A stretch of 64,000 nucleotides of DNA from Dactylorhiza incarnata. Lineage: Eukaryota; Streptophyta; Magnoliopsida; Asparagales; Orchidaceae. This document shows, piece by piece, positions 1 to 9,978 of the stretch (position 1 is the stretch's first letter; each line of letters starts with the position of its first letter). The notes below the pieces were generated by a model, which was given only the letters and a program-made list of their open reading frames with translations, made no database searches and had not been told where the DNA came from. Location: assembly GCA_033032865.1 (NCBI GenBank), contig JAWHQI010000049.1, positions 8,667,001 through 8,731,000 of the forward strand. Reading direction: 5' to 3'. A program made the position numbers and the translations under genes.

Positions 1-1212
1 TCCAAAGCTTGAGGGCGAAAACCACGGTCGCTAGCTCCAAATCATGGACCGGGTAGTTCCTTTCATGAACCTTCAGTTGTCGGGAGCCGTAGGCAATTAC
101 CTTTCCGAACTGCACTAGGACGCAACCCAAACCACTCCCCGAGGCGTCACTATAAATTTCATAGCCTTCTGTACCACATGGCGAGCATAGAATGGGCGTC
201 GTGGTCAGACGGCTCTTCAGTTCTTCAAAAGCTCGAGCGCACTCGGGCGACCAGTCGAACTTGTGATCTTTCCTAGTCAGTTTAGTGAGAGGGAGTGCGA
301 CCCTCGAGAAGTTCTCCACAAAGCACCTATAATAGCTGGCAAGTCCTAAGAAACTTCGGACTTCCGCTACGTTTTTCAACACAGGCCACGCTCGGATCGC
401 TTCTATTTTCGACGGATCAACCGCAATTCCATCCCCACTAACAACATGACCCAGGAATGCTACTGACGATAGCCAAAACTCGCACTTGGAGAACTTGTCA
501 TATAATTGACTCCTCCTCAGGGTGCTCAAAACTGCGTGCAGATGCTCTGCATGCTCCTCCTCCGACTGAGAGTATACCAAAATGTCGTCGATGAAGACGA
601 TCACAAATTGATCCAAATACTCTCGGAACATTCTATTCATTAAGTCCATAAATACCGATGGTGCATTAGATAGACCGAACGGCATAACGGTGAACTCATA
701 GTGCCCAAAGCGGGTACTGAACGCTGTCTTTGGAATGTCACATTCCCTTATACGCAGTTGGTAATAGCCAGACCTTAAGTCTAGCTTAGAGTATACCGTC
801 GACCCAACCAGTTGGTCGAATAAATCATCGATTCTTGGAATCGGGTATCGGTTTTTCTCGGTCAACTTGTTCAGCTCTCGATAGTCGATACATAGACGCA
901 AGCTCCCGTCCTTCTTTTTCACAAAGAGGACCGGTGCACTCCAAGGCGATGAACTTGGATGTACGTAGCCTTGCTCTAGCAGCTCTTGCAATTGAACCTT
1001 CAGCTCTGCCAATTCCTTTGGCGCTATCCGGTACGGTGAGCGGGCCACAGGTTTGGCACCTGGCACTAGCTCAATACAGAAATCAATCTCCCGCTGAGGC
1101 GGAGCCCCAGGGAGTTCGTTAGGAAACACATCGGCGTACTCCGCTACAACTGGGACAACACCAAAGCTGAGCTTAGGCCCCGAATCCTTCAACAAGGTGA
1201 AGAACATCTTCG
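1..1212 (-). CDS. Ty3/gypsy pol fragment: reverse transcriptase and start of RNase H
   Basis: This open minus-strand frame continues past the left edge, so it has no stop here. It begins near the protease-RT linker ([15 protein letters not shown], then [12 protein letters not shown]) and contains the RT core: [25 protein letters not shown], and the catalytic [13 protein letters not shown] near 570-620. After that come [15 protein letters not shown] and the RNase H start [12 protein letters not shown] and [13 protein letters not shown] (1-60). It would copy element RNA into DNA. I saw no stop codon in this part, unlike the protease region upstream, so the RT has decayed less than its neighbours. 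Confidence 0.85.
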
Positions 1213-1485
1213 CGCCTTTTCACAGCTTCTCCTATCCGCGCTCATTCAAGATCTATTGGGCAGCATTACCTCCAATCTATCCTTGACTAAGGTAAACGAC
1301 ACTCCGATTCATAACACGAAGTCCTTAGACAGATAAGAGAGCGATGCTCCCGCACCAACAGACCTCTCGTCGAATAGTCGATAATTAGGACAAGGCCTAA
1401 TTGCACGTAAATGCAAGACATAAAATTTCACTGTCATTGGATACGGTGGCCAAACTGCTATCTCTAACCGCACACGGGGTAGAAA
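1213..1485 (-). pseudogene. Degenerate protease region of the Ty3 element
   Basis: This stretch lies between gag and RT, where an aspartic protease is expected. Translation gives frames broken by several stops, and no D-S/T-G catalytic triplet is visible. At about 270 bp it is also shorter than a normal protease plus linker. I infer that the protease was lost by deletion and mutation, so this copy could not mature its own proteins. Confidence 0.5.
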
Positions 1486-2667
1486 TCATATTAAAAGATG
1501 ATCACCCATACCTGTGGCAACATCGCATTGTTGAATGACCTCTTGCTGGCCATAGGAGTAGAATCTCGGCTGGGTTAGAGAATGCTGGGAAGCCGAAGAC
1601 TCCACCGCCTTGCCTTTTTCCATAAAAGTTGAGCCCATCACACGAGAATAGTCCACTTCTCCGCTTTTTGCCTTTGGGGGACCATTTCGACACACTCGGG
1701 CTTTCTGTCCCACCTTTCCGCAAGTGAAACAAATTAAGGAACACCGTGCAGTCCTAGCTTCCGCAGAGTAAAACTTTCTCTTAACTCTTCTTAACTCAGA
1801 CTTGGACTGAGAGACTGGCGCATGAAACTCTGACTTCTTTACATTGAAGTCCTTCGCGCGCTGCATACTCTTCATATCCATTTCCAGAGATTTTGCTGCT
1901 TTCACTAAGACGTTGAAGCCAAGTAACATTGGACCCACAAGCATTAGTCTTAGGTCATCTCGCAGACCATTGTAGAACTTGTTGACCTTGGTCTCCTCAT
2001 CTTCCCACATAGACCTCTCATAGCGGCCTAGACTGATGAACTCATTTAAGTACTCGTCCACTGAGTGCGCTCCCTGCTCCAGGTGTAAACACTGGTTCTG
2101 TAGTGTCAAATGCTCTGTTGAGAGCATGTACCTAAGAAGGAATGACTCATGGAAGTTTTCCAAAGAGATTTCGGTAAGTTGTCTCCCACCAAACTTGTGC
2201 ACCAACTCTTCTTCCCACCAAAGTCTTGCTTCTCTTATAAGTAGGAAGGTGGCTAAGGCTACCAACCTCTCTTTGCTTATAAGCATTGACATTAAAGTCC
2301 TTTTTATTTCTGACAACCACTCCGCCGCTCTCTTTGGGGATTCGGTTCCCGAGAATGTTGGAGGATTAAAGCTCAGGAAGTGCTTTAATTGTTGGTCACG
2401 TGCTCGTCCCACGACTACTTGCTCAACTCGACGTTCCACCCTCGGCTCTACCGCAGGTTCCACTGCAGCAACAGTTACAGGGGCCACATCCGGAGTCGGA
2501 GTAGTAGGCTGTGCAAGCCGCCCAGACTGAGTGTTGATCATCGCGAAGACCGCTTCAGCGATTAACCTGATCATCTCAGCAGAAGGAGTGATCACTGGTA
2601 CCTCAACAAACGCACTACTTTCAGCAGTGTTACGGGGTTGAAACTGCCCCGCACCACTCCTAGTCAC
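1486..2667 (-). CDS. Ty3/gypsy gag (capsid and nucleocapsid)
   Basis: A 393-residue open frame starts MTRSGAGQFQPRN and has a Gln/Val/Pro-rich N-terminus. The retrotransposon capsid domain covers about residues 95-270 (FNPPTFSGTESPKRAAEWL, ARLWWEEEL, then FLLRYM and EYLNEFISLGRY). A nucleocapsid zinc knuckle follows near residue 315 as CFTCGKVGQKARVC, where the expected His (C-X2-C-X4-H-X4-C) is replaced. Gag packages element RNA in cytoplasmic particles. Primer site and LTR lie just upstream (right), and protease and RT follow. The changed knuckle suggests a decaying copy although the frame is intact. Confidence 0.8.
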   Translation of the reverse strand: MTRSGAGQFQPRNTAESSAFVEVPVITPSAEMIRLIAEAVFAMINTQSGRLAQPTTPTPDVAPVTVAAVEPAVEPRVERRVEQVVVGRARDQQLKHFLSFNPPTFSGTESPKRAAEWLSEIKRTLMSMLISKERLVALATFLLIREARLWWEEELVHKFGGRQLTEISLENFHESFLLRYMLSTEHLTLQNQCLHLEQGAHSVDEYLNEFISLGRYERSMWEDEETKVNKFYNGLRDDLRLMLVGPMLLGFNVLVKAAKSLEMDMKSMQRAKDFNVKKSEFHAPVSQSKSELRRVKRKFYSAEARTARCSLICFTCGKVGQKARVCRNGPPKAKSGEVDYSRVMGSTFMEKGKAVESSASQHSLTQPRFYSYGQQEVIQQCDVATGMGDHLLI

Positions 2668-2879
2668 CTATAATCGTGGAAGACACAATTTAGTGATTGA
2701 AAACAAGGCGAACAACAATCATGGAACGCTCAGGTTCCGCAAACAAGTATGTTTTTTCCATTCCTAAGTGGACATTCTTATTAGTTTTTGTCGTTTTAGG
2801 TGAATGCACATCCCGTGCACACCACCCCTTAACAGGAATTCATCCCGAATTCGCTAAACTACGGATCGACGCCCTAAGT

Positions 2880-2891
2880 CCGATACCAAAT
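2880..2891 (-). promoter_or_regulatory. Primer binding site of the Ty3 element
   Basis: On the minus strand the bases just inside the 5' LTR read TTTGGTATCGGACTT. This resembles the initiator-tRNA-Met primer sites (TGGTATCAGAGC) usual in plant elements, with some mismatches. The position right after the LTR end supports the call. Confidence 0.6.
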
Positions 2892-4872
2892 TGTAACACC
2901 CTGCCAGTATAAATAATATAACAGTAGGCCCGGTCGGGACCTCACGCTATACTAACCACACTAGCTAGGCGTTAAAAGGAGATATACAGAAAAAAACCAT
3001 ACCAGAGTATACTAAACATAAGCGGAAGCATAAAGATTTAACATTTCTTTTAGAATAGTCCACTATCAAAGGAATGAAACAATAAAGTGTAGAGTTACGG
3101 CATAAAGGCCTTACATTCCAAAACGTACAAAACTCCCTAAACATACTTCGGCACGCAGGTCGGCAATACATGAAAAGCAGAAAAGAGGCTGGCCTTCGAG
3201 GGCCAACGCAGCAAAAAGGGCCACCGCCCGCTATTTCCCGCTAGGCTCACCTGCACCTGCATAAGAGGATTCCACCAAGAGATGGCAAACAAAGCAACGG
3301 TCATCACAGCTGACCAAATTATAACGACCCCACCCCTCTCTCGGGGTGACGGAGCTTCTTCCCTGCAAACAAGTCGTACTAGCAGCAAGTAGTACTATAA
3401 GGAAGGTACAAACTACACAAGGTGAGGTTTCAAGCACAATCAATCTTCTAGGTGTAGCAACAAATAGAGTTGATCCTGGGAATGCACATGATGTTGGTTG
3501 GGTTCACCCGAAGGTTCTCCACAACCGCCTAAGCACGCATGAGGCTAATCATAACATCACTCCAAAACCATGACCGTGGGTTCTCACGACCACACGTAAC
3601 CAGCTAAGCTAAAGAGCTTGGTAACGCTTGAGCATTTACCTATTGGAAGAACCCTCCCAAATAGGTCTATCCTATGATCACACGGCGTCCCGAGGTTTCC
3701 CGTACAAGCTTGTGCCCGTTGCTCAAATCATCGCGTTAACAACAACGATGCGGGTGTAGCTTTACCTCAGCCCGTTCGCAAGGAAACACCGACGGGTGTT
3801 CCCAATCACAATAAGTTACGCACCTAAACCAACCAAGTGGACTTAGGCTTCACTAGAACAACCAACGAAGGAGGTATACAATGAATCACTTCAATTTCGT
3901 GGTGAAGGTTTGCATTCCACCACTCTCCAAGCAAGGGGCTTTCGTTAGGATCTTCACACGACGCCTAATCTCAAGTCTCGCAATACTATAGATGATCTCA
4001 CAAAGTTATTCTCCGGCACACATTCTAGGCCTAACCTAAATGCAACGTCGCAAATCAAGCATCACCGATTTGGTCTCACGGCCACGAATAGGCTTCACAC
4101 AAAATGCCTAAATCCGCACGACTACCGGATTTCTAAATGCAATATGCCGGGGACGGACACAATCGGCCCAGAGTTCCGAAGAACTAGAGGAAATCCTACA
4201 CTTCACCCATTTGGTGAAAGGGAGTCCTCATGCAAGCATAGAAAAAGAAAGAGAGGACAAAGAACACGTCCTAAGACCGGGAGAAAGAATCGTTACCCTT
4301 GGAGCTCTATTCCCCGCCATAGATCCGAGATTCCAATCGGAGGGAAAGAACCGCATCGGGCTGCACTTTCCAGATCTGGAAACGTCTCACGAATCGGAGC
4401 TCCGTCAATGGCGGAATCTCCTTCTTCTTCCTCCTTGCCCCTTCTTCTTTCTCAAGCTTAGGAGAGAGAAAGGCTTAGAAATTATGAGGGAATAACCCCT
4501 CTCCAAAGCCCTAAAACCCTCCAGCAAACCCTCTCAGTCGTTGGATCGAATTCCAAAGATTTTGATAGGTCGGATCGTCTTCTCCGCTCTTCTTTACGGA
4601 ATAGAATAAACAGGGCGCACGATCACTGGCGCATGACCAGCGGTCGTGCGCGAAGAGGAGAAATGGTCGTGTGCACTGCTTTGGACAGTGAGCATCCCGA
4701 CGGCTCTCTTTGCCTTGACAAAGCGCACGATCACTGGCTCACGACCAGTGGTCATGCACGAAGAGGAAACATGGTCGTGCGCACTGCTTTGGACAGAGAA
4801 ATTTCAGCCAATTTCGAGCGCAGCACTACCACTCCGCCTACCTCGCTGAACTACGATTTTTGGGGTGTTACA
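2892..4872 (-). repeat. 5' LTR of the Ty3/gypsy element (1981 bp)
   Basis: The plus-strand ends are TGTAACACCC at 2892 and GGGGTGTTACA at 4872, a good inverted terminal pair. It abuts the primer site on the left and an older LTR on the right. It holds no credible gene. A 108-bp-period duplication lies near the right end. Confidence 0.85.
4615..4798. repeat. Tandem duplication inside the Ty3 LTR, period 108 bp
   Basis: GCGCACGATCACTGG at 4615 recurs at 4723, and both copies continue through the same roughly 75-bp block ending CACTGCTTTGGACAG, with a few substitutions. The units are rich in GGTCGTGCGC-type partly palindromic stretches. Confidence 0.8.
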
Positions 4873-6116
4873 CTCTTATCCAGGACGGGGTGGTATAGAA
4901 ATGAAATACTTATAAAGGTGCTGAAATAATATCCGTTCCAACTAACTTAAACAAGTGCTAAAGGAAATTAGCCTCTTATTCAAGATGGGGGTGGTATAAA
5001 CAGTTATATAAGGACTGAAATAAAGCTAAGTTACAAAAAATAAAAACACTATCTCATATACGTACGCACTCTACTTGTAATAAAAAGACTAAATCGAAAG
5101 AAAGCGTTTAAACGAAAGCGATAAATAAAGTGCTAAAGAAAGCGATAAACTATTTTTATGAAAGCAATAAACTAAGTTATGAAAGCAAAAAACTAAGTTA
5201 TGAAAGCAATAAACTATTCTCATACACACACACACTAATATAAACAAAAAAGGAAGATGATCCAAATGAGAAAAACAACTTTTTATTTCCAAAATAAGCA
5301 TTACAACTAGACTAAAAAGGCGAAAATTACAAACGAACATAAACTTAATTACATAAATAACTCACATCCACTCAAAAGAACTCAGAAAAACATTACAAAC
5401 ACTCAAAATTTGGATGAGATTTCCTTCAGCAGAGCCCCTCTATTTATAGGAAAATTTTCATTTTTACACGCCCTAGGTCACGAGCGTGACTTGGATGTCA
5501 CGATCGTAACTTAGGGCGTGACATTTGCTCGGCTGTATTCGCCGACTTCTCGAAGGTTCCGCCGTCAAATAAGGCTGCACACGGGCGTGACTTGGTGTGT
5601 CACGGGCGTGACTTGTAGAGTCACGGGCGTGACTATGGGCAGCAGACGTCGGCAGCATGGGCGCGACTTTGGGTCGTGATGCGCTGGCGGCTCACGGGCG
5701 TGTCTTTGCTGGAACACGGGCGTGACTTGTAGAGTCACGGGCGTGACTTGGTCAACTGGAGTGAGCTGGAAAGGGGGTTCGTCGGACGCAGAGCTTTAAA
5801 TTTACACGCCCTTGGTCACGGGCGTGACCGAGGGCGTGACTTGTCGTTCGTTGAACTCAACTCGCCTTTCGTCGACCTCAGCTCGGGATTCGTCGAACTT
5901 TGAACTTTAAATTTACACGCCCTTGGTCATGGGCGTGACCGAGGGCGTGACCTGAGAAAATTTTGTCAAAAATCTGGAAAAAAAAGAAATAAAGCTAAGT
6001 TAGTAACAAAAATAATAAAATAGGCAATTATTCATTAATTTACATAGAAATTTACAATATTAATTAAAACCATACTAATAGTTATACTAAAAATACGTAT
6101 ATTTTACTACTTATCA
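4873..6116 (-). repeat. 3' LTR (partial) of the gag-protease element
   Basis: It is homologous to 11170-12398 throughout and ends at CTACTTATCA (6116), the inverted counterpart of the TGATGATTAT end at 9979. The remaining part, matching 9979-11169, is separated by the Ty3 insertion and lies off the window to the left. Confidence 0.85.
5466..5960. repeat. Array of GTCACGGGCGTGAC palindromes in the 3' LTR
   Basis: About ten spaced copies or close variants of GTCACGGGCGTGAC, a 14-bp palindrome apart from the central GG, occur here. Examples lie near 5580, 5600, 5620, 5695, 5715 and 5735, and in the repeated block ACGCCCTTGGTCACGGGCGTGACC near 5805 and 5925. Spacing is irregular. The matching array lies at 11780-12265. 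Confidence 0.85.
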
Positions 6117-6133
6117 AATACCCCCATACTTAA
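6117..6133 (-). promoter_or_regulatory. Polypurine tract before the 3' LTR
   Basis: On the minus strand CTTAAGTATGGGGGTATT directly precedes the LTR start TGATAAGTAG. This is the usual position for plus-strand priming. A near-identical tract occurs at 7426-7440. Confidence 0.75.
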
Positions 6134-7625
6134 GCTTTTGCTATTACAGAGCAAAAGTAAGAGAGATCTATACGGGATTAACATAAGTTCTAATTTTTAG
6201 CTATCATTTTATTTTAATCATAAGAGACTGAAAAATAAAAATTCGGAGTAATAAGAGTTAAGTCCTAAATTATGCAAATGATTTAAGTAGAAAGAAATGT
6301 CCTAGCCAAAAGACTTCTTAATTAACCAAATAGCAAACAAAATTGCAATCATTAGTAAACGAGATTAGATCGAAATTATAATAACCTTTATTTAAAGAAA
6401 TGTGAAGGAAATGTGCAATTTACTAATTATGCTCTCAAAGGATTTTTGTGAATTAAGTCAAGAAATAATAAATCGGTTAAGGGAAAGGGGGGGGGGGAGC
6501 TATGGCAAAAAGAAGAGTACTTGAATTAGGAGTGGTGGTTTGTATCTTTCCACCTTTCCTTTTTAGTTTTATTTGGTGCTCACCGTGATATACGGGGGGA
6601 AACTTTTTTTTTCTGTAATAACCCAATGCTTATGTTTACGGAATGAAATCTTATTCCCATTGACATAAGATCATTTAAAATTTTATCGGGTGCCTATGTT
6701 TATGGAACGAAGTCTTATTCCCATTGACATAGGATCTTTTTCTTCTTTTATTTTCTTGCCATGCATACAAAGGGGTTTGCGAGAAAAAATTCTTAGAAAT
6801 AATAAAAAAAGGTTTGAGAGCAACCTTGGTAATTTGAAAGTTCCTAGATTCCTAGAGACATAAAGAAGGGATAATTGCAGTCTAAAGTGGTTTTGCCAAC
6901 ATAATACACATGTCTCTATTTTAGCTAGTAGAAGTAGTGCTTGAAAACAAAGCCTCTATTTAAATTAAAAATAAAAGATATTCTTTAAAACTTAACCCTG
7001 AACGTTTAAATCCATCGATCTTAGATAAACAAACAAATAGTAAAACTAGCGATTATGAAAATCCACAAACATATACTCTCGAAACCAAATGATTTAAGAA
7101 TAAAAGTAAAGTTGGGTTTTATTATTTTTTTGTGTTTTGTTTGTTTTTCAACTACTATATAGTTATATATATATAAACTTGTTTTTTGGATTTTTTTTTC
7201 GGTTTTTTTTTGTAAGTTTTTTTTATGACAAATTAAAAAAGAGAGACAAGTTTTTTTTTTTTGAAAATTTTTGTGATTTTTTTTAAAAAAATTTTTTGTA
7301 GTAGTATAAGCTTATATTTACAAAAGCAAGCAAAATGCAGAATAAAACAGGGAAGATTTTTTTTATAGTTTTGTTCTTTTTTTAAATTTTTTAAGGTTTT
7401 TTTTTGTTAAATAAAGACAGTTAAACACCCCCATACTTAAAACCCAACATTGTCTCCAATGTTGTAATGGAAGTATGAAGAAGAGAAAATAACATTGCAA
7501 TATATACAAAAGGAAAGAGGGAGAAAAAGGCTTCCCTGAATTAAAGTTGGCGGGGCCGGAAGAAACCCTGCAAAAACGTATAAAAAGTACAAAGCATAAT
7601 AAAAGGTTAGATAAATATGGGGTGC
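6134..7625. other. AT-rich non-coding 3' region of the gag-protease element
   Basis: No protein-like frame is seen where pol would be expected. It holds long T runs, a 12-G run near 6487, and a 60-bp-period tandem pair of TCTTATTCCCATTGACATA (around 6650 and 6711). At 7426-7440 there is a second purine-tract-like sequence (minus TTAAGTATGGGGGTG). Confidence 0.7.
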
Positions 7626-7662
7626 CTCCCACGAGCGTTTTGTTTACCGTCGCGTAGCTTGA

Positions 7663-8499
7663 CTAAACTAAAGTATCGGGATCATCGTTTGATAGGGAGT
7701 GCTGTAGTGAGGGATTAACGTGCAGAGTAACTTCGTCGTCTCCTACCCGAAGGAGGAGGAGACCATTACTGACATCAATTAGCGCACGGGAGGTGGCGAG
7801 GAAGGGGCGACCGAGGATGATAGGCACCTCAGCGTCTTCCTCGATGTCCAGGATGACGAAATCTACGGGGAAGATAAACTTGTCTACCTGGACCAGAACA
7901 TCCTCCACTACCCCTATAGGGTACTTTATCGAGTTATCCATAAGCAGGATACTCATCTTTGTCGGGCTTGGGACGCCCAAGTCGAGTTGGTTAAAAGGAG
8001 AAAAAGGCATCAAATTGATGCTGGTGCCCAAGTCTGCTAGAGCATACTTCAATAACATATTGTCGAAGAGGCACGGGATGGAGAACCGTCCCGGGTCATT
8101 TAATTTTGGCGGCAATTTGTTAAGGAAAATAGCCGAGCAGTCCGCGTTAAGGGAAATGCGCTAAACATCGTCGAGTTTCTTTTTGTCAGAAAGCAACCCT
8201 TTAAGATATTTCATGTATTTCGGCATTTGGGAGAGTGCCTTGCAGAAGGGAACATTTATTATAATTTGTTTAAAATTTTGTAAGAATTTTCGATATTGCT
8301 CGTCCTTCCGCTCGTTGCTTATTTTTGAGGGATAAGGAAGAGGCAAGCAAGAAACGTTCGGCACGATCGGAAGACTCAGTGATTTATCTATCGAAGGAGA
8401 GGGTGTAGGGGTCGGTGTCGAAACATGTACCTTAGGCTCGACCCGTTTTGGGGAGGTTACCTCCTTGCCACTGCAAAGATATATGGCATTGGCAGTTTC
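7663..8499 (-). pseudogene. Linker and aspartic protease of the gag-protease element
   Basis: This continues the gag frame on the minus strand but is split by a TGA at 8500-8502 and a TAG at 8161-8163. The linker reads PKYMKYLKGLLSDKKKL. The protease (8115-7663) has the catalytic block YALADLGTSINLMP, the flap-side KYPIGVVEDVLVQVDKF, and the C-terminal DAEVPIILGRPFLATSRALID. These are typical of Tat/Athila-type proteases, and the catalytic Asp-Leu-Gly is present. Gag and protease were probably one polyprotein. The TGA replaces a position that is usually Arg in relatives, consistent with a CGA-to-TGA change at a methylated CpG (inference). Confidence 0.8.
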
Positions 8500-9849
8500 T
8501 CAGGGGTTCGGCTCCGTGTTCCCTAGTATAGCTCCATATGGCCGCTCGGAGACCATCTTTGCCAACTGTCCCACCTGATTTTCCAAGTTTTTAATCGATC
8601 CGGTAATATTCCGGATATTTGACTCGGTGGACGCAACGTATTTAGCAAAAATATCTTCGAGCGGAGAAGGTTTTGGAGGTGGAGGATGAAATCCGTTCGG
8701 AAATCCTTGCGGAAATCCTTGCGGATTTATAATTGGGGGCCTCTGAGCATTGTTAGGATTTCTCCAGGAAAAAATTGGGTGGTTCCTCCAACCCGGATTA
8801 TAATCATTACTATACGGATTGTTATTAAGGTTGAAGGGGGGCCTAACTGGGTTGCCTAGGTAATCTACAGTTTCTTCGACAAAAGTATTATTATTATTAT
8901 TATTAGGAGCCCAAGCGGGAGTGGAGGAGGAAGCAATCATCTCCGCCACTTGCTTACTTAGCCGCTCCACTTGCGAGGCTAGGTGAGCAGTGGTATCCAC
9001 TTCATAAATCCCGGCCGGTTTGGTAGGGCGAGATCTAGGCGCATTCCATTGATAGGCGTTCATGGCCATTTCTTCGAACAGAGCTTGAGCAGCCTCCGAG
9101 GTTTTGTTGTTTAACGTTCCCCTGGCGGCTGCATCGATCATCTGTCCCGTGGAAAAATTTAGGTCATTATAAAACGTCTGGACCTGTAGCCAGGACGTCA
9201 GCGCATGATAAGGACATCTACGCAGGAACTCTTTAAAACACTCCCAAGTCTCATAGAAATACTCATAATCGTATTGAAGGAAAGAGGCGATATCCGTACG
9301 TAACTTAGCGGTTTTTGACGGGGGGAAATATTTAGTTAAAAAGTGTTCCGTCAATTGGGCCCACGTGGTTATGGATCCTCTGGGAAGAGAAGTTAACCAC
9401 ACTTTTGCCTTCGTCCGCAGCGAAAATGGAAATAAGCGTAAACGAATGGCATCGTCAGTAACGCCATTAATTTTAAATGTATCGCATATTTCTAAAAAGT
9501 TAGAAAGATGTAAATTCGGATCCTCATCTGGCAAACCGTCAAATTGGACTGACTGTTGTACCATTTGAATGATGCTAGATTTTATTTCAAAATTATTATT
9601 AGCCACTGTTGGGCGTGTAATGCTTGATCCGGTATCTTCCAGATTTGGCCTGACATAATATGCCATGGTCCGTGGCGGGGCCACATCTGGAATTTGATCG
9701 GCCATAGGTTCAATGTAAGTATCTCCGACAAACTCTTCGGGAAATTCGAGTAAGTTTTGATCACGAAGTCGGAGGCGCTCGCGAAGAGTGAGCTCGATTT
9801 TGGGGTCAAAAGGAATAATCGAATCGTCCGGCGAGCTTCCTCGGGTCAT
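8500..9849 (-). CDS. Gag of the non-autonomous Tat/Athila-like element
   Basis: A 449-residue frame starts MTRGSSPDDSIIPFDP, 106 bp from the primer site. The capsid domain lies at about residues 85-250 (NLHLSNFLEICDTFKINGV, LRLFPFSLRTKAKVWLTSL, LTEHFLTKYFPPSKTAKLR, TWECFKEFLRRCPYHAL). A low-complexity Asn/Pro region follows (NNNNNN near residue 320, then NPYSNDYNPGWRNHP) and a C-terminal LENQVGQLAKMVSERP segment that is standard in this lineage. It would form the particle shell. The frame is intact, unlike the downstream protease frame. Confidence 0.85.
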   Translation of the reverse strand: MTRGSSPDDSIIPFDPKIELTLRERLRLRDQNLLEFPEEFVGDTYIEPMADQIPDVAPPRTMAYYVRPNLEDTGSSITRPTVANNNFEIKSSIIQMVQQSVQFDGLPDEDPNLHLSNFLEICDTFKINGVTDDAIRLRLFPFSLRTKAKVWLTSLPRGSITTWAQLTEHFLTKYFPPSKTAKLRTDIASFLQYDYEYFYETWECFKEFLRRCPYHALTSWLQVQTFYNDLNFSTGQMIDAAARGTLNNKTSEAAQALFEEMAMNAYQWNAPRSRPTKPAGIYEVDTTAHLASQVERLSKQVAEMIASSSTPAWAPNNNNNNTFVEETVDYLGNPVRPPFNLNNNPYSNDYNPGWRNHPIFSWRNPNNAQRPPIINPQGFPQGFPNGFHPPPPKPSPLEDIFAKYVASTESNIRNITGSIKNLENQVGQLAKMVSERPYGAILGNTEPNP

Positions 9850-9954
9850 GTACTAAAAGATAAAAAAAATTTAGTTTTTTTTTTTGTTTATAAAAAAACA
9901 AAGATAAGTGATAAAATTAATAGTGGTTCCTTTTTTAAAATAACAACACAAAGT

Positions 9955-9972
9955 TCCCCGGCAACGGCGCCA
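9955..9972 (-). promoter_or_regulatory. tRNA-Asp primer binding site
   Basis: The plus strand reads TCCCCGGCAACGGCGCCA, matching the 3' 18 nt (with CCA) of plant tRNA-Asp as I know it. On the minus strand it lies six bases inside the 5' LTR end at 9979. The full-length match argues this is a functional-type primer site and not a tRNA gene, since no tRNA body is present. Confidence 0.9.
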
Positions 9973-9978
9973 AAAACT

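Larger units (their letters stand above)
1..4872 (-). mobile_element. Ty3/gypsy LTR retrotransposon, 5' part, cut by window edge
   Basis: Read on the minus strand this element runs 5' LTR (2892-4872), primer site (about 2880-2891), gag (1486-2667), a damaged protease region, then reverse transcriptase and RNase H to position 1. The rest of pol and the 3' LTR lie left of the window. The right LTR edge at 4872 is followed by sequence homologous to 11170 onward, so the element inserted into the LTR of the neighbouring gag-protease element. Domain order and RT sequence fit a plant Ty3/gypsy element, probably a chromovirus. The clade is my inference. Confidence 0.85.

Noticed and set aside
2697..2912. 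Plus-strand 71-codon frame with a hydrophobic start
   Set aside because: It overlaps the leader and LTR border of the minus-strand Ty3 element, where no plus-strand gene is expected.
5473..5658. Minus-strand 61-codon frame rich in S-H-A-R-D (also at 11786-11971)
   Set aside because: It is a translation of the palindrome array, with no start context or homology.
5466..5960. Possible CRISPR-like array
   Set aside because: Motifs are short palindromes with irregular spacing inside a plant LTR and recur in the partner LTR.
9955..9972. Possible tRNA-Asp gene
   Set aside because: Only the 3' 18 nt with CCA are present, just inside an LTR. Plant tRNA genes do not encode CCA, so this is a primer binding site.
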